From: Meghimatium bilineatum
Taxonomy: Eukaryota > Mollusca > Gastropoda > Stylommatophora > Philomycidae
Length of the DNA stretch: 64,000 bases
Assembly: GCA_034231615.1 (NCBI GenBank)
Contig: CM067298.1
Location: 25,686,528 to 25,750,527, forward strand
Reading direction: 5' to 3'
Shown here: positions 22,566 through 32,980 of the stretch, piece after piece
Numbering within the stretch: position 1 is the stretch's first letter
How the letters are laid out: each line of letters starts with the position of its first letter
The notes under the pieces: generated by a model
Database searches by the model: none
What the model was told of the DNA's origin: nothing
Seen by the model: the letters and a program-made list of their open reading frames with translations, nothing else
Program-made: the position numbers and the translations under genes

Positions 22566-23196
22566 GTGCCTATCTAGATCTCGTTAGGCAGTAATCTTGC
22601 TGTAGTTGTAAGAAATACTTTTCGTGGCTTCGTTTTTACAATCAGAAAATAGTCTGTAATCTTGTGGTAAACACAGGGCGACGGCGTGTTGAAGGTGATA
22701 TACACGGTGACAAATCTACAAATAAGATCTCAAAGGCGTAGAGGATTGACATCATTGATCTCGGGTTTCGACATCTTTAAAATAAAAAATTAACCCACTT
22801 CTTATAGTGATGAAAGCTTCTTTCATCTGCGGATGTTTTTTTTTTCTTCAATTTGGTTATATCAGAATTTCTTACCATGCAACATAATGCAGGTTAGGAT
22901 TCAGCTAACCACAACCTCCGAAACATAACACCAAATGTGCAGATATTCACCCCCATTCCTCTTTAACAAGGCTGGACGTCTCCTGGCAGAGTACCTCTTA
23001 ATATACGTAACTATCAAGCTTTCAGTGATATACTCGATGGAACTACGAACAAATTCCCTTGTAAACAAGACGTCATGGTGCGAATCATGACCATCTGCTG
23101 TATAAAATATATACCTAATTTGCAGAAAATAAACACGACGTCATTCGCTACGTTTTTGCTTATTATCATCTATGTATACGCTTGAAGTCGACCAAT
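22566..23196. other. Unique spacer
   Basis: Nothing recognised. One inverted T/A-rich patch at 22780-22860. Confidence 0.45.
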
Positions 23197-23925
23197 CAAA
23201 ATTTGTCACGGCCGACCATTGAAGAGCACAGACATAATCAAAATTTTCCAAGGCCGACCATTGAAGAGCACAGACATAATCAAAATTTTCCAAGGCCGAC
23301 CATTGAAGAGCACAGACATAATCAAAATTTTCCAAGGCCGACCATTGAAGAGCACAGACATAATCAAAATTTTCCAAGGCCGACCATTGAAGAGCACAGA
23401 CATAATCAAAATTTTCCAAGGCCGACCATTGAAGAGCACAGACATAATCAAAATTTTCCAAGGCCGACCATTGAAGAGCACAGACATAATCAAAATTTTC
23501 CAAGGCCGACCATTGAAGAGCACAGACATAATCAAAATTTTCCAAGGCCGACCATTGAAGAGCACAGAAATAATCAAAATTTTCCAAGGCCGACCATTGA
23601 AGAGCACAGAAATAATCAAAATTTTCCAAAGCCGACCATTGAAGAGCACAGAAATAATCAAAATTTTCCAAGGCCGACCATTGAAGAGCACAGACATAAT
23701 CAAAATTTTCCAAGGCCGACCATTGAAGAGCACAGAAATAATCAAAATTTTCCAAGGCGGACCATTGAAGCGCACAGAAATAATCAAAATTTTCCAAGGC
23801 CGACCATTGAAGAGCACAGAAATAATCAAAATTTTCCAAAGCCGACCATGGAAGCGCACAGAAATAATCAACATTTTCCAAGGCCGACCATTGAAGCGCA
23901 CAGACATAATTAAAATACCGGAAAA
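23197..23925. repeat. 42-bp minisatellite, about 17 units, open in four frames
   Basis: Unit GCCGACCATTGAAGAGCACA-GACATAATCAAAATTTTCCA-AG. As 42 is 14 codons and most frames lack a stop, two plus frames (RPTIEEHRHNQNFP; GRPLKSTDIIKIFQ) and two minus frames (ALQWSALENFDYVC; LFNGRPWKILIMSV) stay open for 240-260 codons. Left units are identical with GACATAATC; right units increasingly carry GAAATAATC and GCGCACA. No sign of selection on any frame, so it is not annotated as coding. Confidence 0.97.
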
Positions 23926-24271
23926 CCAACTTTCTAGGTCATGAGGTATGTAGTATTCTGCCGACGGTCTCAGCCGAATACGCAATCGCTTCAATTGACA
24001 CCGTCGGCATTAGAAGACCTGTCCAGAATTAATTAGGACTTGTTAAGTTTTTTATTATTATTGTCGTGTTTTACGTTGGTCAATATTTATATACTTTGAG
24101 TCGCATTTCAAAAATAGCCAAGACTGATCAACGAAATTCACGGGAATAATAAAAATGGGGCATTCAGGTCATGTTTGCTGTACACATATCTTATACTACA
24201 GTAGATGGCTACACTTCAACACAAGGCACATTGTTTGACCAATACGTCACGGAGAACCCTACACATACGGA
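23926..24271. other. Unique spacer
   Basis: Nothing recognised. Confidence 0.45.
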
Positions 24272-24745
24272 TTATTGATGTTCGTCCATCACAAGTGATA
24301 ATGACCATTTATTACATCCACTTTTGAAATTCGGTTAGATATATCCATGTCTATGACTTCGTGCATGGCTAATAAGCCCTATTTGAGCCGCAAATGCACT
24401 GGAAAGTATGGGCATGGAATGACCACTGTAGTCAGTTGTTGGTATATCCGTGATTTTCTAGCAGCTCTCCGCTGTTATGCCGCTGCATTTCTCTTCTTTT
24501 CACAAGATGATGCGCTTTTTTTACTTAGAGCACCAGTAGATCTATTTTATGCAAATTCTTCCCATGTATCTTGTCTATTTGAAGATATTTCAGTGATGTC
24601 TTTAACGAGTCATTGTAGCGCTTCTTTTGGCCGCCTTGAGATCTTGTACCCTTCTCCAGCTCGCCATAGAGAAGTATTTTTGGCATGATTTTGCAAACGT
24701 ACCTGATGACCTGCGCAGCGAATATATGTCTGCATCAGAATAATG
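24272..24745 (-). mobile_element. LINE-C 3' end, longest copy
   Basis: On the minus strand MPKILLYGELEKGTRSQGGQ and KKRYNDSLKTSLK are the conserved C-terminal block of a widespread RNase H-less LINE. A basic linker (AARKSRIYQQ) and the zinc-finger end FAAQIGLISHARSHRHGYI-stop follow. A one-base deletion precedes the finger. The 3' flank (AAGTGGATGTAATAAATGGT...GTGATGGACGAAC) matches the copy at 39535. Confidence 0.8.
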
Positions 24746-25130
24746 TCATTGTTATGGATACCAACCATATCTATCAAAAACAGTGGTATCCGGAAACTTG
24801 TCTTGCCATCTTATGTTCATAATTCATGGTCCTAGAGTCAGTGGGAAAACCTTTTCCCTTCGGGCGAGCTTTCGTAGATGTGAAAATGACTTGCACTTGG
24901 GATTTTGATTTAAGTGATGATTTGTGTAAAGCGTCGACATCATTCGATAAGGATTATTAAAAATAAGGACCCAGCATGAAAAAAATGTCAGGCTGCACAC
25001 GAGACTGCCTCACTGGCTTCTATTGTCCACTTTTTGACTTCGAAGCCATAAGCGTGTGACAAATCGTTTCAAGCAAGCTCGTACTAGACGCATCTTAGAG
25101 ATAAGTTACCTTTTTTTTTGTTTACCTATC
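24746..25130. other. Unique spacer
   Basis: Nothing recognised. Confidence 0.4.
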
Positions 25131-25620
25131 ATCACTAATATTTTACTATCCAACTTGTATATTTCATCATTGAATTTTATTTCTACCATTATATGCTCCT
25201 ACTAATAGTTTCTATCCACTGCTCATATCTGCCCTGTAGTTTCTTTTTTTCCTTTTTCTACCTGTTCTTGCCGTATTGGTCCCCTTTTTTCTCTCCACCT
25301 CTCTCATCTGATCTCTCGTACCATCCTCTTTTGCTCTCATATTACGATTCTATGTTAATACTCATTGCTTGTGGCCACTTTTGAGATAAGTATCTTAATT
25401 TATTCTTATTTATCTTCTTTTACTTGCTACTACACCTTATCTATTTTCACTACTCAACTACTTCTGTGCACTTTCCCCTCCTCACTTCTCATGATACCCT
25501 CTTCCTCCCTGATATGCTGCTTCATCTTTGCTTCCTCCGCTATCTATTCGCTATCTCTCATTCTCTTTGTTCCCTAATAACCACTTTTGCCTCTATGTAA
25601 GATTCGTTGTACTAATGTCT
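25131..25620. other. Pyrimidine-rich tract
   Basis: Long T/C-rich plus strand (for example 25230-25330 and 25430-25580). Open frames within it reflect composition. It ends at hairpin copy b. Confidence 0.6.
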
Positions 25621-25630
25621 TTTGTTTGTC

Positions 25631-25660
25631 CTGATGAAGGCTTTTTAGTCGAAACATCGT
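25631..25660 (+). other. Dispersed hairpin motif, copy b
   Basis: GATG (25633-25636) pairs with CATC (25655-25658) and GGC pairs with GTC (one G-U) around loop TTTTTA. The internal-loop strands are AA and GAAA. The letters CTGATGA...GAAAC also match the hammerhead ribozyme core, but no stem I is found. Confidence 0.65.
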
Positions 25661-25794
25661 CTGTCTCTGTATCTCGTTGTTAGGTTGTTTTATGTTTTAC
25701 TTTGGTAACACATCTATCTATTTATGTTTATCTTGATACTCAACATAATAAGAGCCTCAATTATCATGAGGCAACGCCATTATTTCTTTCTGTC

Positions 25795-26355
25795 AATCGT
25801 TCGAGTAGCATCATGCCTTATATGATGTTCATTTTCTTTTATCAATCGTTCATGTAGCAGTATTATATTCACATTTTCTAGCACATTTTCTTTTATCAAT
25901 CGTTTGTGTAGAGATCTTAAATGATGTTCATTTTCTTCTTTAAAACGTTAGTATCGTATATGATGTTCATTTTCCTTTATCAAACGTTTATATAACATTC
26001 TTATATGATGTTCATTTTCTTGTATCAATCGATCATGTATTATATGATGTTCATTTTCTTGTATCAATCGTTCGTGTACAAGTCTTACATGATGTTCATT
26101 TTCTTGTATCAATCGTTCGTGTACAAGTCTTATATGATGTTCATTTTCTTGTATCAATTACTTGTTTCTTATATGATGTTCATTGTCTTTTATCAATCGT
26201 TCGTGTAGCGGTTTAAATTATACTCATTTTCTTTTATCAAACGTTTATATAACATTCTTATATGATGTTCATTTTCTTGTATGAATCGTTGGTGTACAAG
26301 TCTTATATGATATTCATTTTTTTTTACCAATCGTTCGTGTCTCATATGATGTTCT
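25795..26355. repeat. 45-bp minisatellite, about 12 variable units
   Basis: Unit TATATGATGTTCATTTTCTT-GTATCAATCGTTCGTGTACA-AGTCT, with internal deletions making shorter units. 15-codon periodic frames (MMFIFLYQSFVYKSY on plus) are by-products. Confidence 0.95.
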
Positions 26356-26578
26356 GTATATAGCTAATATTGTTTTAGTGTTCGTTTTAAAACTGCCTAG
26401 AATTTGTTTTCGTAGGAAAATGTTATCACATTTTCAGCAAAATACAGTCCAAGTAACTGAGATATATTGCGTCCCCAGCATTTGCGTCAGGACGATACAA
26501 TTCAACTTCAGCAGCAGAATCGTTGTTGTTGTGTTTTGTGTGTGTGTTTTTTCCCCCAGTATTATCTGATGTTCCTTT

Positions 26579-26645
26579 CCTTCCGCCATTACTGATTGTA
26601 GGGGGGGGGGGGGATTATGTTGGGAGTGTTGAAGTATATAACACA
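26579..26645 (-). repeat. Inverted repeat, left arm, with G13
   Basis: Minus-strand sequence ACACTCCCAACATAATCCCC pairs in sense with ACTCCCAACATTTCAGTTTC at 26980. A run of 13 G lies at 26601-26613. Confidence 0.6.
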
Positions 26646-26895
26646 TGCACAGTAACGACATTAATGTATTTGAGTTAATTTGTTTCTTCTTCAGTGCCCG
26701 GGGTGCTCTGAATCTATAAGTTGTAATTGTTTTCTTTGATATTGATTCGATTTTTCTTATTCTGCTTTGCTAATCTTATTGGGTTTTTTTTCTCATGCCT
26801 TCTTATGTTCTGTGTTGTTTGACTTGTCTCCCCTCCTTCTTCCTTGCACCATTCTTCTTTGTTTGTAGTGGTCTTATCTGTGTTTGTTTGTATCG

Positions 26896-26926
26896 TCCTG
26901 ACGAGGACTTTTTGATTGAAACATCG
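26896..26926 (+). other. Dispersed hairpin motif, copy c (worn)
   Basis: GACG...GAAACATCG spacing is kept, but the outer stem has one A-C mismatch and the inner stem is weak. Confidence 0.5.
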
Positions 26927-26961
26927 TATGTTTATGTTTTTTGTTTCCATTAGGTATATTT

Positions 26962-27025
26962 TTGTTAAATACTGCAATACTCCCAACATTTCAGTTTCCC
27001 CCCCCCCCATCACAATTTGTTGCTC
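26962..27025 (+). repeat. Inverted repeat, right arm, with C-run
   Basis: GTTAAATACTGCAATACTCC and a 12-13 base C run mirror the arm at 26579-26645. About 320 bp, including hairpin copy c, lie between the arms. Confidence 0.6.
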
Positions 27026-27576
27026 AAGCCCTTACATCTTTAGTACGTTAGGTTGTCTCCTAAAACTTTGGATTTATTCTATTATTGTGTGTAAAGTATT
27101 TTGATCAATTCGTTGCACTTGTCATAATGGCATTTTCACACATGCGCACGCACACACAAATAGTATATAATTATATAAAATAAAAAAGTAACACCCTGAT
27201 AGTTGATCTGGCTGGCTGCTAGCCCCATCAGAAATGTACAACTCTGTGTTAAGTTCGTGTACAAAACTGCAAAGAGTTGCATAAAATGTTAGAAAAGTCG
27301 ATGTTTATGACGAAGACAATTATAATAATTGAAATACAAAATTTAAAACTTCTAATTGTAAGGCAACACCAGACAAATAGTGAAATTACTTCAAAGACCT
27401 ACGCCGATTCTGCAGTGTTTGTGAACTATCATGCAACTCTTCCTGTATTTAGAAAAACAATAATAATCAAAGGGACGACTGCAGTAAAACTGTCTACCAT
27501 GCGGCAAATAAAAGAATATTGGAAAAAAAATAGTTTATTGTTATAATTCAGTTTACGTAAAAAAAAAAATGCTGAA

Positions 27577-27606
27577 TCAACGTTTCGACCACAATGCTTT
27601 TATCGA
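27577..27606 (-). other. Dispersed hairpin motif, copy d (worn)
   Basis: Minus strand CGATAAAAGC...GGTCGAAACGTTG keeps the right-hand half of the motif (TCGAAACGT) but pairs poorly. Confidence 0.45.
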
Positions 27607-27610
27607 AATA

Positions 27611-27613
27611 TGG

Positions 27614-27646
<33 letters not shown>

Positions 27647-27662
27647 CACACAAAACACACAC
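27611..27662. repeat. (TA)n(TG)n(CA)n compound microsatellite
   Basis: Direct succession of the three dinucleotide runs. Confidence 0.95.
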
Positions 27663-28195
27663 AACTAAATGCAGAGACTGCTTAGACGTCTATGTTACCA
27701 TGTAGAAGAACTAGAGAAGGAAAATAAAATATAACGTAAATATTATAAATGTGGTAATAAGTGTAGTTGAAATAACATTTAAAAAATCAAAATATTTTTA
27801 AAAAAAATACATATCGAGCACAGGCGGCTAAGTGCAAGGACGAAAGCTCTAATTTATATACATAATATGGAGGCCACATTATTGCCCTGGCAGATGTTAT
27901 TGTAACAACCTATTGACAAGTACAGCTGGATGACAAATACTGAGCAGTGAACTGAGACCACGGTTTGTAATGTTATAGCTATACATTCACAGATGGTAAA
28001 TGGTTTTCAATATGGCTACGGTAAATGGTTTCAATATGGCTAAACATTTGCCTGCACAACTACTGACACCGATCGCTCAGGCGACAAGCCCGGAATTATT
28101 TCCAATGTCGCTTAAATGAATATTATCCGAATATGTGTACAACTAACTACACATCAATAAATGTAACCTCTGAACCAATTCTTGTTTGCTTTCAG
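27663..28195. other. Unique spacer
   Basis: A 25-bp duplication (GGTAAATGGTTTTCAATATGG) at 27993-28045. The last 25 bases form a pyrimidine-rich 3' splice site for the next entry. Confidence 0.4.
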
Positions 28196-28321
28196 AGGCC
28201 AAACGACCAGTCAAATGAATGCAAGAAAAACCTGGCGACTAGATTGTGCACGTTAACACAGTCACGGGCGGTAGCAGACGATAAAGTTTGTCAAAGGGTT
28301 GCGCCTGACAAAGTTTCCACG
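28196..28321 (+). CDS. Candidate internal exon, 42 codons
   Basis: A strong 3' splice site (AATTCTTGTTTGCTTTCAG|AGG) and a 5' splice site (CCACG|GTAAAG) bound 126 bp, 42 codons in one frame, open throughout and phase 0 at both ends: RPNDQSNECKKNLATRLCTL, TQSRAVADDKVCQRVAPDKV, ST. The segment is GC-richer than its surroundings and free of recognised repeats. The spacing C-x13-C with V-x-D-x-x-C followed by P is reminiscent of the second half of thrombospondin type 1 repeats, but no tryptophans are present, so this is a guess. No partner exon in phase was found. Confidence 0.4.
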
Positions 28322-28895
28322 GTAAAGAAATGACTGAAAATTCACACAAATGTAACCGGTGCTCGACGTCCTCCCCAGTTCTAAAATATACACATCAGGG
28401 AACTATCAAGAAATGAGACCCAACCCCCCAACTGTCATGACACCTGCAAATACTACGCAATTTTCTGAACACCACAGCAAACGTTCTTTTCTTATGTGAA
28501 GAGTAGGAAAAGTGGAGACGGGGAAATTGCACAATGACCGAGGCGAGATCTGGAACAAATTAAGTGTGTAATCTTTGTGACCTATATTTTGTACAGACAA
28601 ACTACCGATATTTTTTTCTTTTTAATTGCTGCTGGTGTGCAGACTTGTGAAACAGTTTTAGCTTGCCGATTAATTTTGCCCCACCATCTTTCAATTCAAA
28701 TCGTTCATGTCACCAGTTCCTTTATGTCGTACAACATTATTGGGTGAATGGTGTGTCGAGGCGTACTAAGAATCGCGTATTTTATTATGTCAAACAGTTG
28801 GAAAATGAACAAACAAAACATGGCAGTCAACATTCATATAACTATTGTGCTTCTCGCTTTCACACGGTTAATGAATGCGTGTCTATACGTGTCAC
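28322..28895. other. Unique spacer
   Basis: Short frames only (28406-28600 minus, 28663-28914 plus), not recognised. Confidence 0.4.
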
Positions 28896-29090
28896 TTACC
28901 AAGTGAACATATGACTTTTCACTCAAACTGAACGTATCACTTACCAAAGTAAACGTATGACTTCTTAAATAGAACGTATGATCTCAAAGTTAACTTATTG
29001 ATTTCTCAAAGTGAACTTATGACTTCACAGCGTGAAAAATATAACCTCACAACGTGAAAGTATGACTTCTCACAATGAGTCTCAATATGT
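28896..29090. repeat. Decayed about 28-bp repeat
   Basis: AACGTATGACTTCTCAAAGTG-like units recur seven or eight times with many changes. They share TATGACTTCTCA with the array at 29405, so the two may be related. Confidence 0.75.
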
Positions 29091-29404
29091 TACAACATAT
29101 GAACAAGGTCAAGGAAAGCTGCTTTATGAACCAGTGTTTCCAGAAGTGCATAGTCAATGATTATCATATCCATAAAAAAACTAACGTTCCTTTTCAATCT
29201 TAGTAGCGATGGTGCCATTCTTTGACCTTCCCGAAGTATGAGCCATAGTTGCTTAATTCCTTGTGGCTGGGTGACCCACGGGTGTGATCCCTATTTCAAA
29301 CCATGGAAAAACACGTATACTCTGGAAACCCTGGTCTGCGCATTAGTAACTGAACACTGTACTATCTCGACTTTCATCATAGGTAGTTGGTTTTTTCTCT
29401 CTAC
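29091..29404. other. Unique spacer
   Basis: Nothing recognised. Confidence 0.45.
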
Positions 29405-29740
29405 ATGTGTGACTGCTCATAGTGACTTGATATACACGTCTCTACATGGGTGACTGCTCATAGTGACTTGATATAGACGTCTGTACATGTATGACTTCTC
29501 ACAAGTGAGTTGATATACACGTCTGTACATGTATGACTTCTCAAAAGTGAGTTGATATACACGTCTGTACATGTATGACTTCTCAAAAGTGAGTTGATAT
29601 ACACGTCTGTACATGTATGACTTATCAAATTAAGTTGATATACACGTCTGTACATGTATGACTTCTCAAAAGTGAGTTGATATACACGTCTCTAGAAGCA
29701 TGACTTCTCAAATGAATGCTAAAATATACATGCCAATCTT
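29405..29740. repeat. 42-bp minisatellite, about 7 units
   Basis: Unit GTTGATATACACGTCTGTAC-ATGTATGACTTCTCAAAAGT-GA. 14-codon periodic frames on the minus strand (MYRRVYQLTFEKSY) are by-products. Confidence 0.97.
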
Positions 29741-30261
29741 CTTGTTTATTACTTCTCAACTGTGGAAACATGACCGCGCCCTTATTGGTTTTCCCCTAAA
29801 CCGTAACGTGTTGTGAATATGCTGCTGTCTAGTCACGGTAAGTTTCACTGCATATGCTTCCTTACCCAGTAGATAAGTTACGGTGACCCTAGTTTAAAAC
29901 CACTATTTTTCACGACTCTCAAAGACGACTGGCATGGGCGATCATGTTTCCACCTATGTTTTCGTTAGCACTTCTGTACTAGCCTTAATTTCTCTTGCAC
30001 AATTTGTTAACCTACACTCTAAGTCGGCCTCTATTTTATTATATCATTATATGACATTATGCGTTTACAATCCTGTTATGCAACCCTCATCTCTTTTTTT
30101 TTTAACCGCTATGTTTTATTTACAATACTTTATTTTCCCACTCTTTTTATCAACCTGTTTTACAATATTGTATTTACTCACTCTTTTTAGCCATGATGTT
30201 TTATAATCTTTCATTTTTTCACCCTTTTTATGCTAGATGTTATACAATACTTTATTTTTCA
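29741..30261. other. Unique AT-rich spacer
   Basis: Loose repeats of TTTTACAATACTTTATTTT at 30105-30260. No gene. Confidence 0.45.
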
Positions 30262-30548
30262 ACCCTATCTAATCTATCTAATCTAATCTATCTAATCTAT
30301 CTAATCTAATCTAATCTAATCTATCTAATCTAATCTATCTAATCTATCTAATCTATCTATCTAATCTATCTATCTATCTAATCTATCTATCTAATCTATC
30401 TAATCTATCTATCTATCTAATCTATCTAATCTAATCTAATCTAATCCATCTAATCCATCCATCCACCCACCCATCCATCCATCCATCCATCCAACCATCC
30501 ATCCATCCATCCATCCATCCATCCATCTATCTATCTATCTATCTATAC
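30262..30548. repeat. (ATCT)n/(AATCT)n/(CCAT)n microsatellite on a LINE-A tail
   Basis: About 285 bp of CTAATCTATCT mixtures, then CCATCCAT, then TATCTATC up to 30546, where the LINE-A 3' end begins. LINE-A copies elsewhere end in short (GATA)n, so this tract looks like an expanded LINE tail. Confidence 0.9.
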
Positions 30549-31480
30549 GCTGTGGTCCTTGTCTGTCTTGCGGCTTAAGGGATAAAGAGGTCTCTGGAGA
30601 TGGTCTTCCTGTGTGCTGCTTGTAAGCTTGTTTCTATGATTTCTTGTATTTCTGTGGTCCATCTTTTTCATTCTGGTTTGATAGCCGTGGTGTCTATGTG
30701 TCATGGCCATCTGTGGCATGCTGTTTGTTGGTAGCCTGGAAACGTGTGAAAACCACTTCATATTTTCTTTTGATGTGTTCCAATACTGGTACTGTTTTGT
30801 TTATCTGTCTGATGTTATCGTTTCTAATTCTATTTCTTAATGACACTCCGAGCATTCTTTGTAGACATGTTATTTGTGTTGTCATTAATTTTCTTTTGTC
30901 TTATGCTGTCATTGTCCAGGTTTGGCACCGGTAGTGCAGTGATAGGATAATAATAGTCTTGTATAATGCAACTTTAGTGTCTATGTTAACATTTTTATTC
31001 TTAAAAATATACATGTCATCTGTCCTAGGATCTGGTATGTTTTGTTGCATCTATTTTGTATCTCTTTACTGTTTTTCCCTTCACTCGATAAAATGCTTCC
31101 TAAGTAACTTCTTTACCTGTTTAAGGTGCCGATTATCGATGGAGATAGTGATATTTCTTTCTTAGCTATTGCCATTAGTTCGGTCTTTCAATATAATCTT
31201 CATGTTAAATTTTTGATATGTTATTTGGAGTCTTTTCATATGTTCTTGCAATGTTTCCCCTGATGTCGCTATTAGTACTTGGTCGTCTGCAAAGAGTAGT
31301 TCGTTCAATTTGTCGTTCATGTTATCTTCTTCGTTGGTACTTGTTAGTTTACAGGTGTGGTCGATATATGTTATAAAAGTAGAGCGGGGTTAGGACACAC
31401 CCCGGGCGAACACCTGATTGGATTTGGAACTTACTGGACACTCCAGAATTTGTTCTGACTTCACATTGGCTATTAGTATA
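30549..31480 (-). mobile_element. LINE-A, reverse transcriptase fragment
   Basis: Minus strand. From the 5' side: SEQILECPVSSKFQIQSGVR-PGCVLTPL (RT motif B region, about 31382-31450), LLFADDQVLIATSGETLQEH (motif C; FADD at 31282-31293), then CLQRMLGVSLRNRIRNDNI, MKWFSHVSRLPTNS and TTEIQEI. Several frame breaks and stops. It is 5'-truncated within the palm domain near 31480. Its 3' tail merges with the GATA-type microsatellite. Confidence 0.9.
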
Positions 31481-31719
31481 AATGCCCTTGCATATATTGA
31501 TTAAAGAATATATTCATAAATTGAAAACCTATTGGTCTGCACGGAATGCAATGATGTCCGTTCTTAAAATATTTTTGTGTGTATATATCCTGCTCCACAG
31601 AGGTTGCGTACAAGGCGTGTCTGTGACGTGTTCATATCCATCTTGTATCCTTGTATCTTGTATCCTTCCTTTCCCCAAACCCACTCACCCCACCACCACA
31701 CAACCTCATCATTACTCAT
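31481..31719. other. Unique spacer
   Basis: Contains short TTGTATC duplications and a C-rich patch at 31670-31700. Confidence 0.4.
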
Positions 31720-31985
31720 CTATCATTGTCATATGCCATTCTGGTTGGCGTAGGTGACCATGGTTCTCTGTTCACAGTATTGTTATCAGGATCGTTGTTT
31801 CCAAGCCTTGCTAGGTTGTCACATGAATATTTTCTCACGTCCCCATCTGTCTCTGTTCCCTTCAGTCTTGCCTGTTGTGACTATGTTCTTAAAACCTGTC
31901 TGTCTGATAAAGTGACAAAATGGGTATTTTTCTTATCTTTTTCTTTTATTATTCTTGCACTCATCTACAGTGCCTCTAATTTCCC
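31720..31985 (-). mobile_element. LINE-B fragment, decayed
   Basis: Aligned by eye with 32574-32969: GGTTGGCGTAGGTGACCATG, GTTCACAGTATT, CAGGATCGTTG-TTCC, TTTTCTCACG, CCCTT...CTGTCT. A worn (CAT)n-like tail lies at 31706-31735. Confidence 0.7.
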
Positions 31986-32124
31986 ACTTTTGGTTTCTTT
32001 ATAATGAATGCACGCATTTTCTCTTTTACTAGATGCGTTGCCATCCCTGCGCTATGGAGACGGGGCTTGATGAAATATAGTCATTTATTTTGTTTTTTAT
32101 TTTGTCGTTTTCTGTTGTTTGTCT
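31986..32124. other. Unique spacer
   Basis: Nothing recognised except that it leads into hairpin copy e. Confidence 0.35.
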
Positions 32125-32157
32125 CTTGAAAAAGGTTCAATTTGAGCCGATACGTGG
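32125..32157 (+). other. Dispersed hairpin motif, copy e
   Basis: GGTTC pairs with GAGCC (one G-U) around loop AATTT, followed by GATACGTGG. It matches copy a (3905, minus) over some 70 bp, and both are followed by (TA)n. Confidence 0.65.
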
Positions 32158-32185
32158 AGAATTGTCCTGTTTAGTTTTATTGTAT

Positions 32186-32290
<105 letters not shown>

Positions 32291-32573
32291 AAATATATTT
32301 TTATTAATAGGCAAGGTAAGTGTTTTAGTAACCTGTTTAACTCATTTTACTTTACTATTTGTTCATTAGGTTACTGCGGCACCATCCACTTTGTCGGACA
32401 CCCTCTGACCATTTGGTTATTTATATTCACATCCATCGCAGGCTACTGTACATTTCAAACAGCAATAACAACGTAGAGACGAGTTGCCAAGAAAATCACT
32501 ACAGCTACACAATGTTGGATAATAGCTACATCCTAATTAGGATATGCTCCCTATATATTCATGGTATATATAT

Positions 32574-32969
32574 CATCATCATCATCAGGTGCCATGCCGG
32601 CTGGCGTAGGCGGTCATGGCTCTCCACAGCTCTCTGTCCACAGTATTATGTATCAAGGTCGTTTTTGTTTCCTTGCCGTGTCAGGTTGTCAAACTGTCTA
32701 ATATTTTCTCACGTTGTCGCCCTTTATCTCTGTTTCCTTCAATTCTGTCTGTTCTCTGTCTCATTAAATGGCCAAAAAAAGAAGATTGCCTTTTTTATTA
32801 TATTGTTGATTAAGGTACGTTTCGCATTTGACTCTTTCAACACCTCTACATTACTGGCAGTCCATGGTTTTCTCAGCATTCTTCTGTAGAACCACATCTC
32901 TGTTGCCTCCAAACTCCCACTTTCCAGTTTGTTTATTGTCCAAGAATCGCACCCATATGTTAGTATAGA
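32574..32969 (-). mobile_element. LINE-B (RTE-like), 5'-truncated, with (ATG)n tail
   Basis: Minus strand reads SILTYGCDSWTINKLESGSL, then EATEMWFYRRMLRKPWTASN and further decayed C-terminal sequence ending in a CATCATCATC tail (32574-32589 on plus). GGTATATATAT flanks both sides (32563-32573, 32970-32980), a low-complexity but plausible target duplication. Confidence 0.85.
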
Positions 32970-32980
32970 GGTATATATAT

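Noticed and set aside
23141-23994. Four overlapping 240-260-codon proteins
   Set aside because: All are translations of one 42-bp repeat. Four open frames at once argue against coding.
25631-25660. Active hammerhead ribozyme
   Set aside because: Core letters CTGATGA and GAAA and a short AC-ATC-GT loop before C are present, but stem I cannot be formed from the flanks and the first pair of stem II is missing. Kept only as a resemblance.
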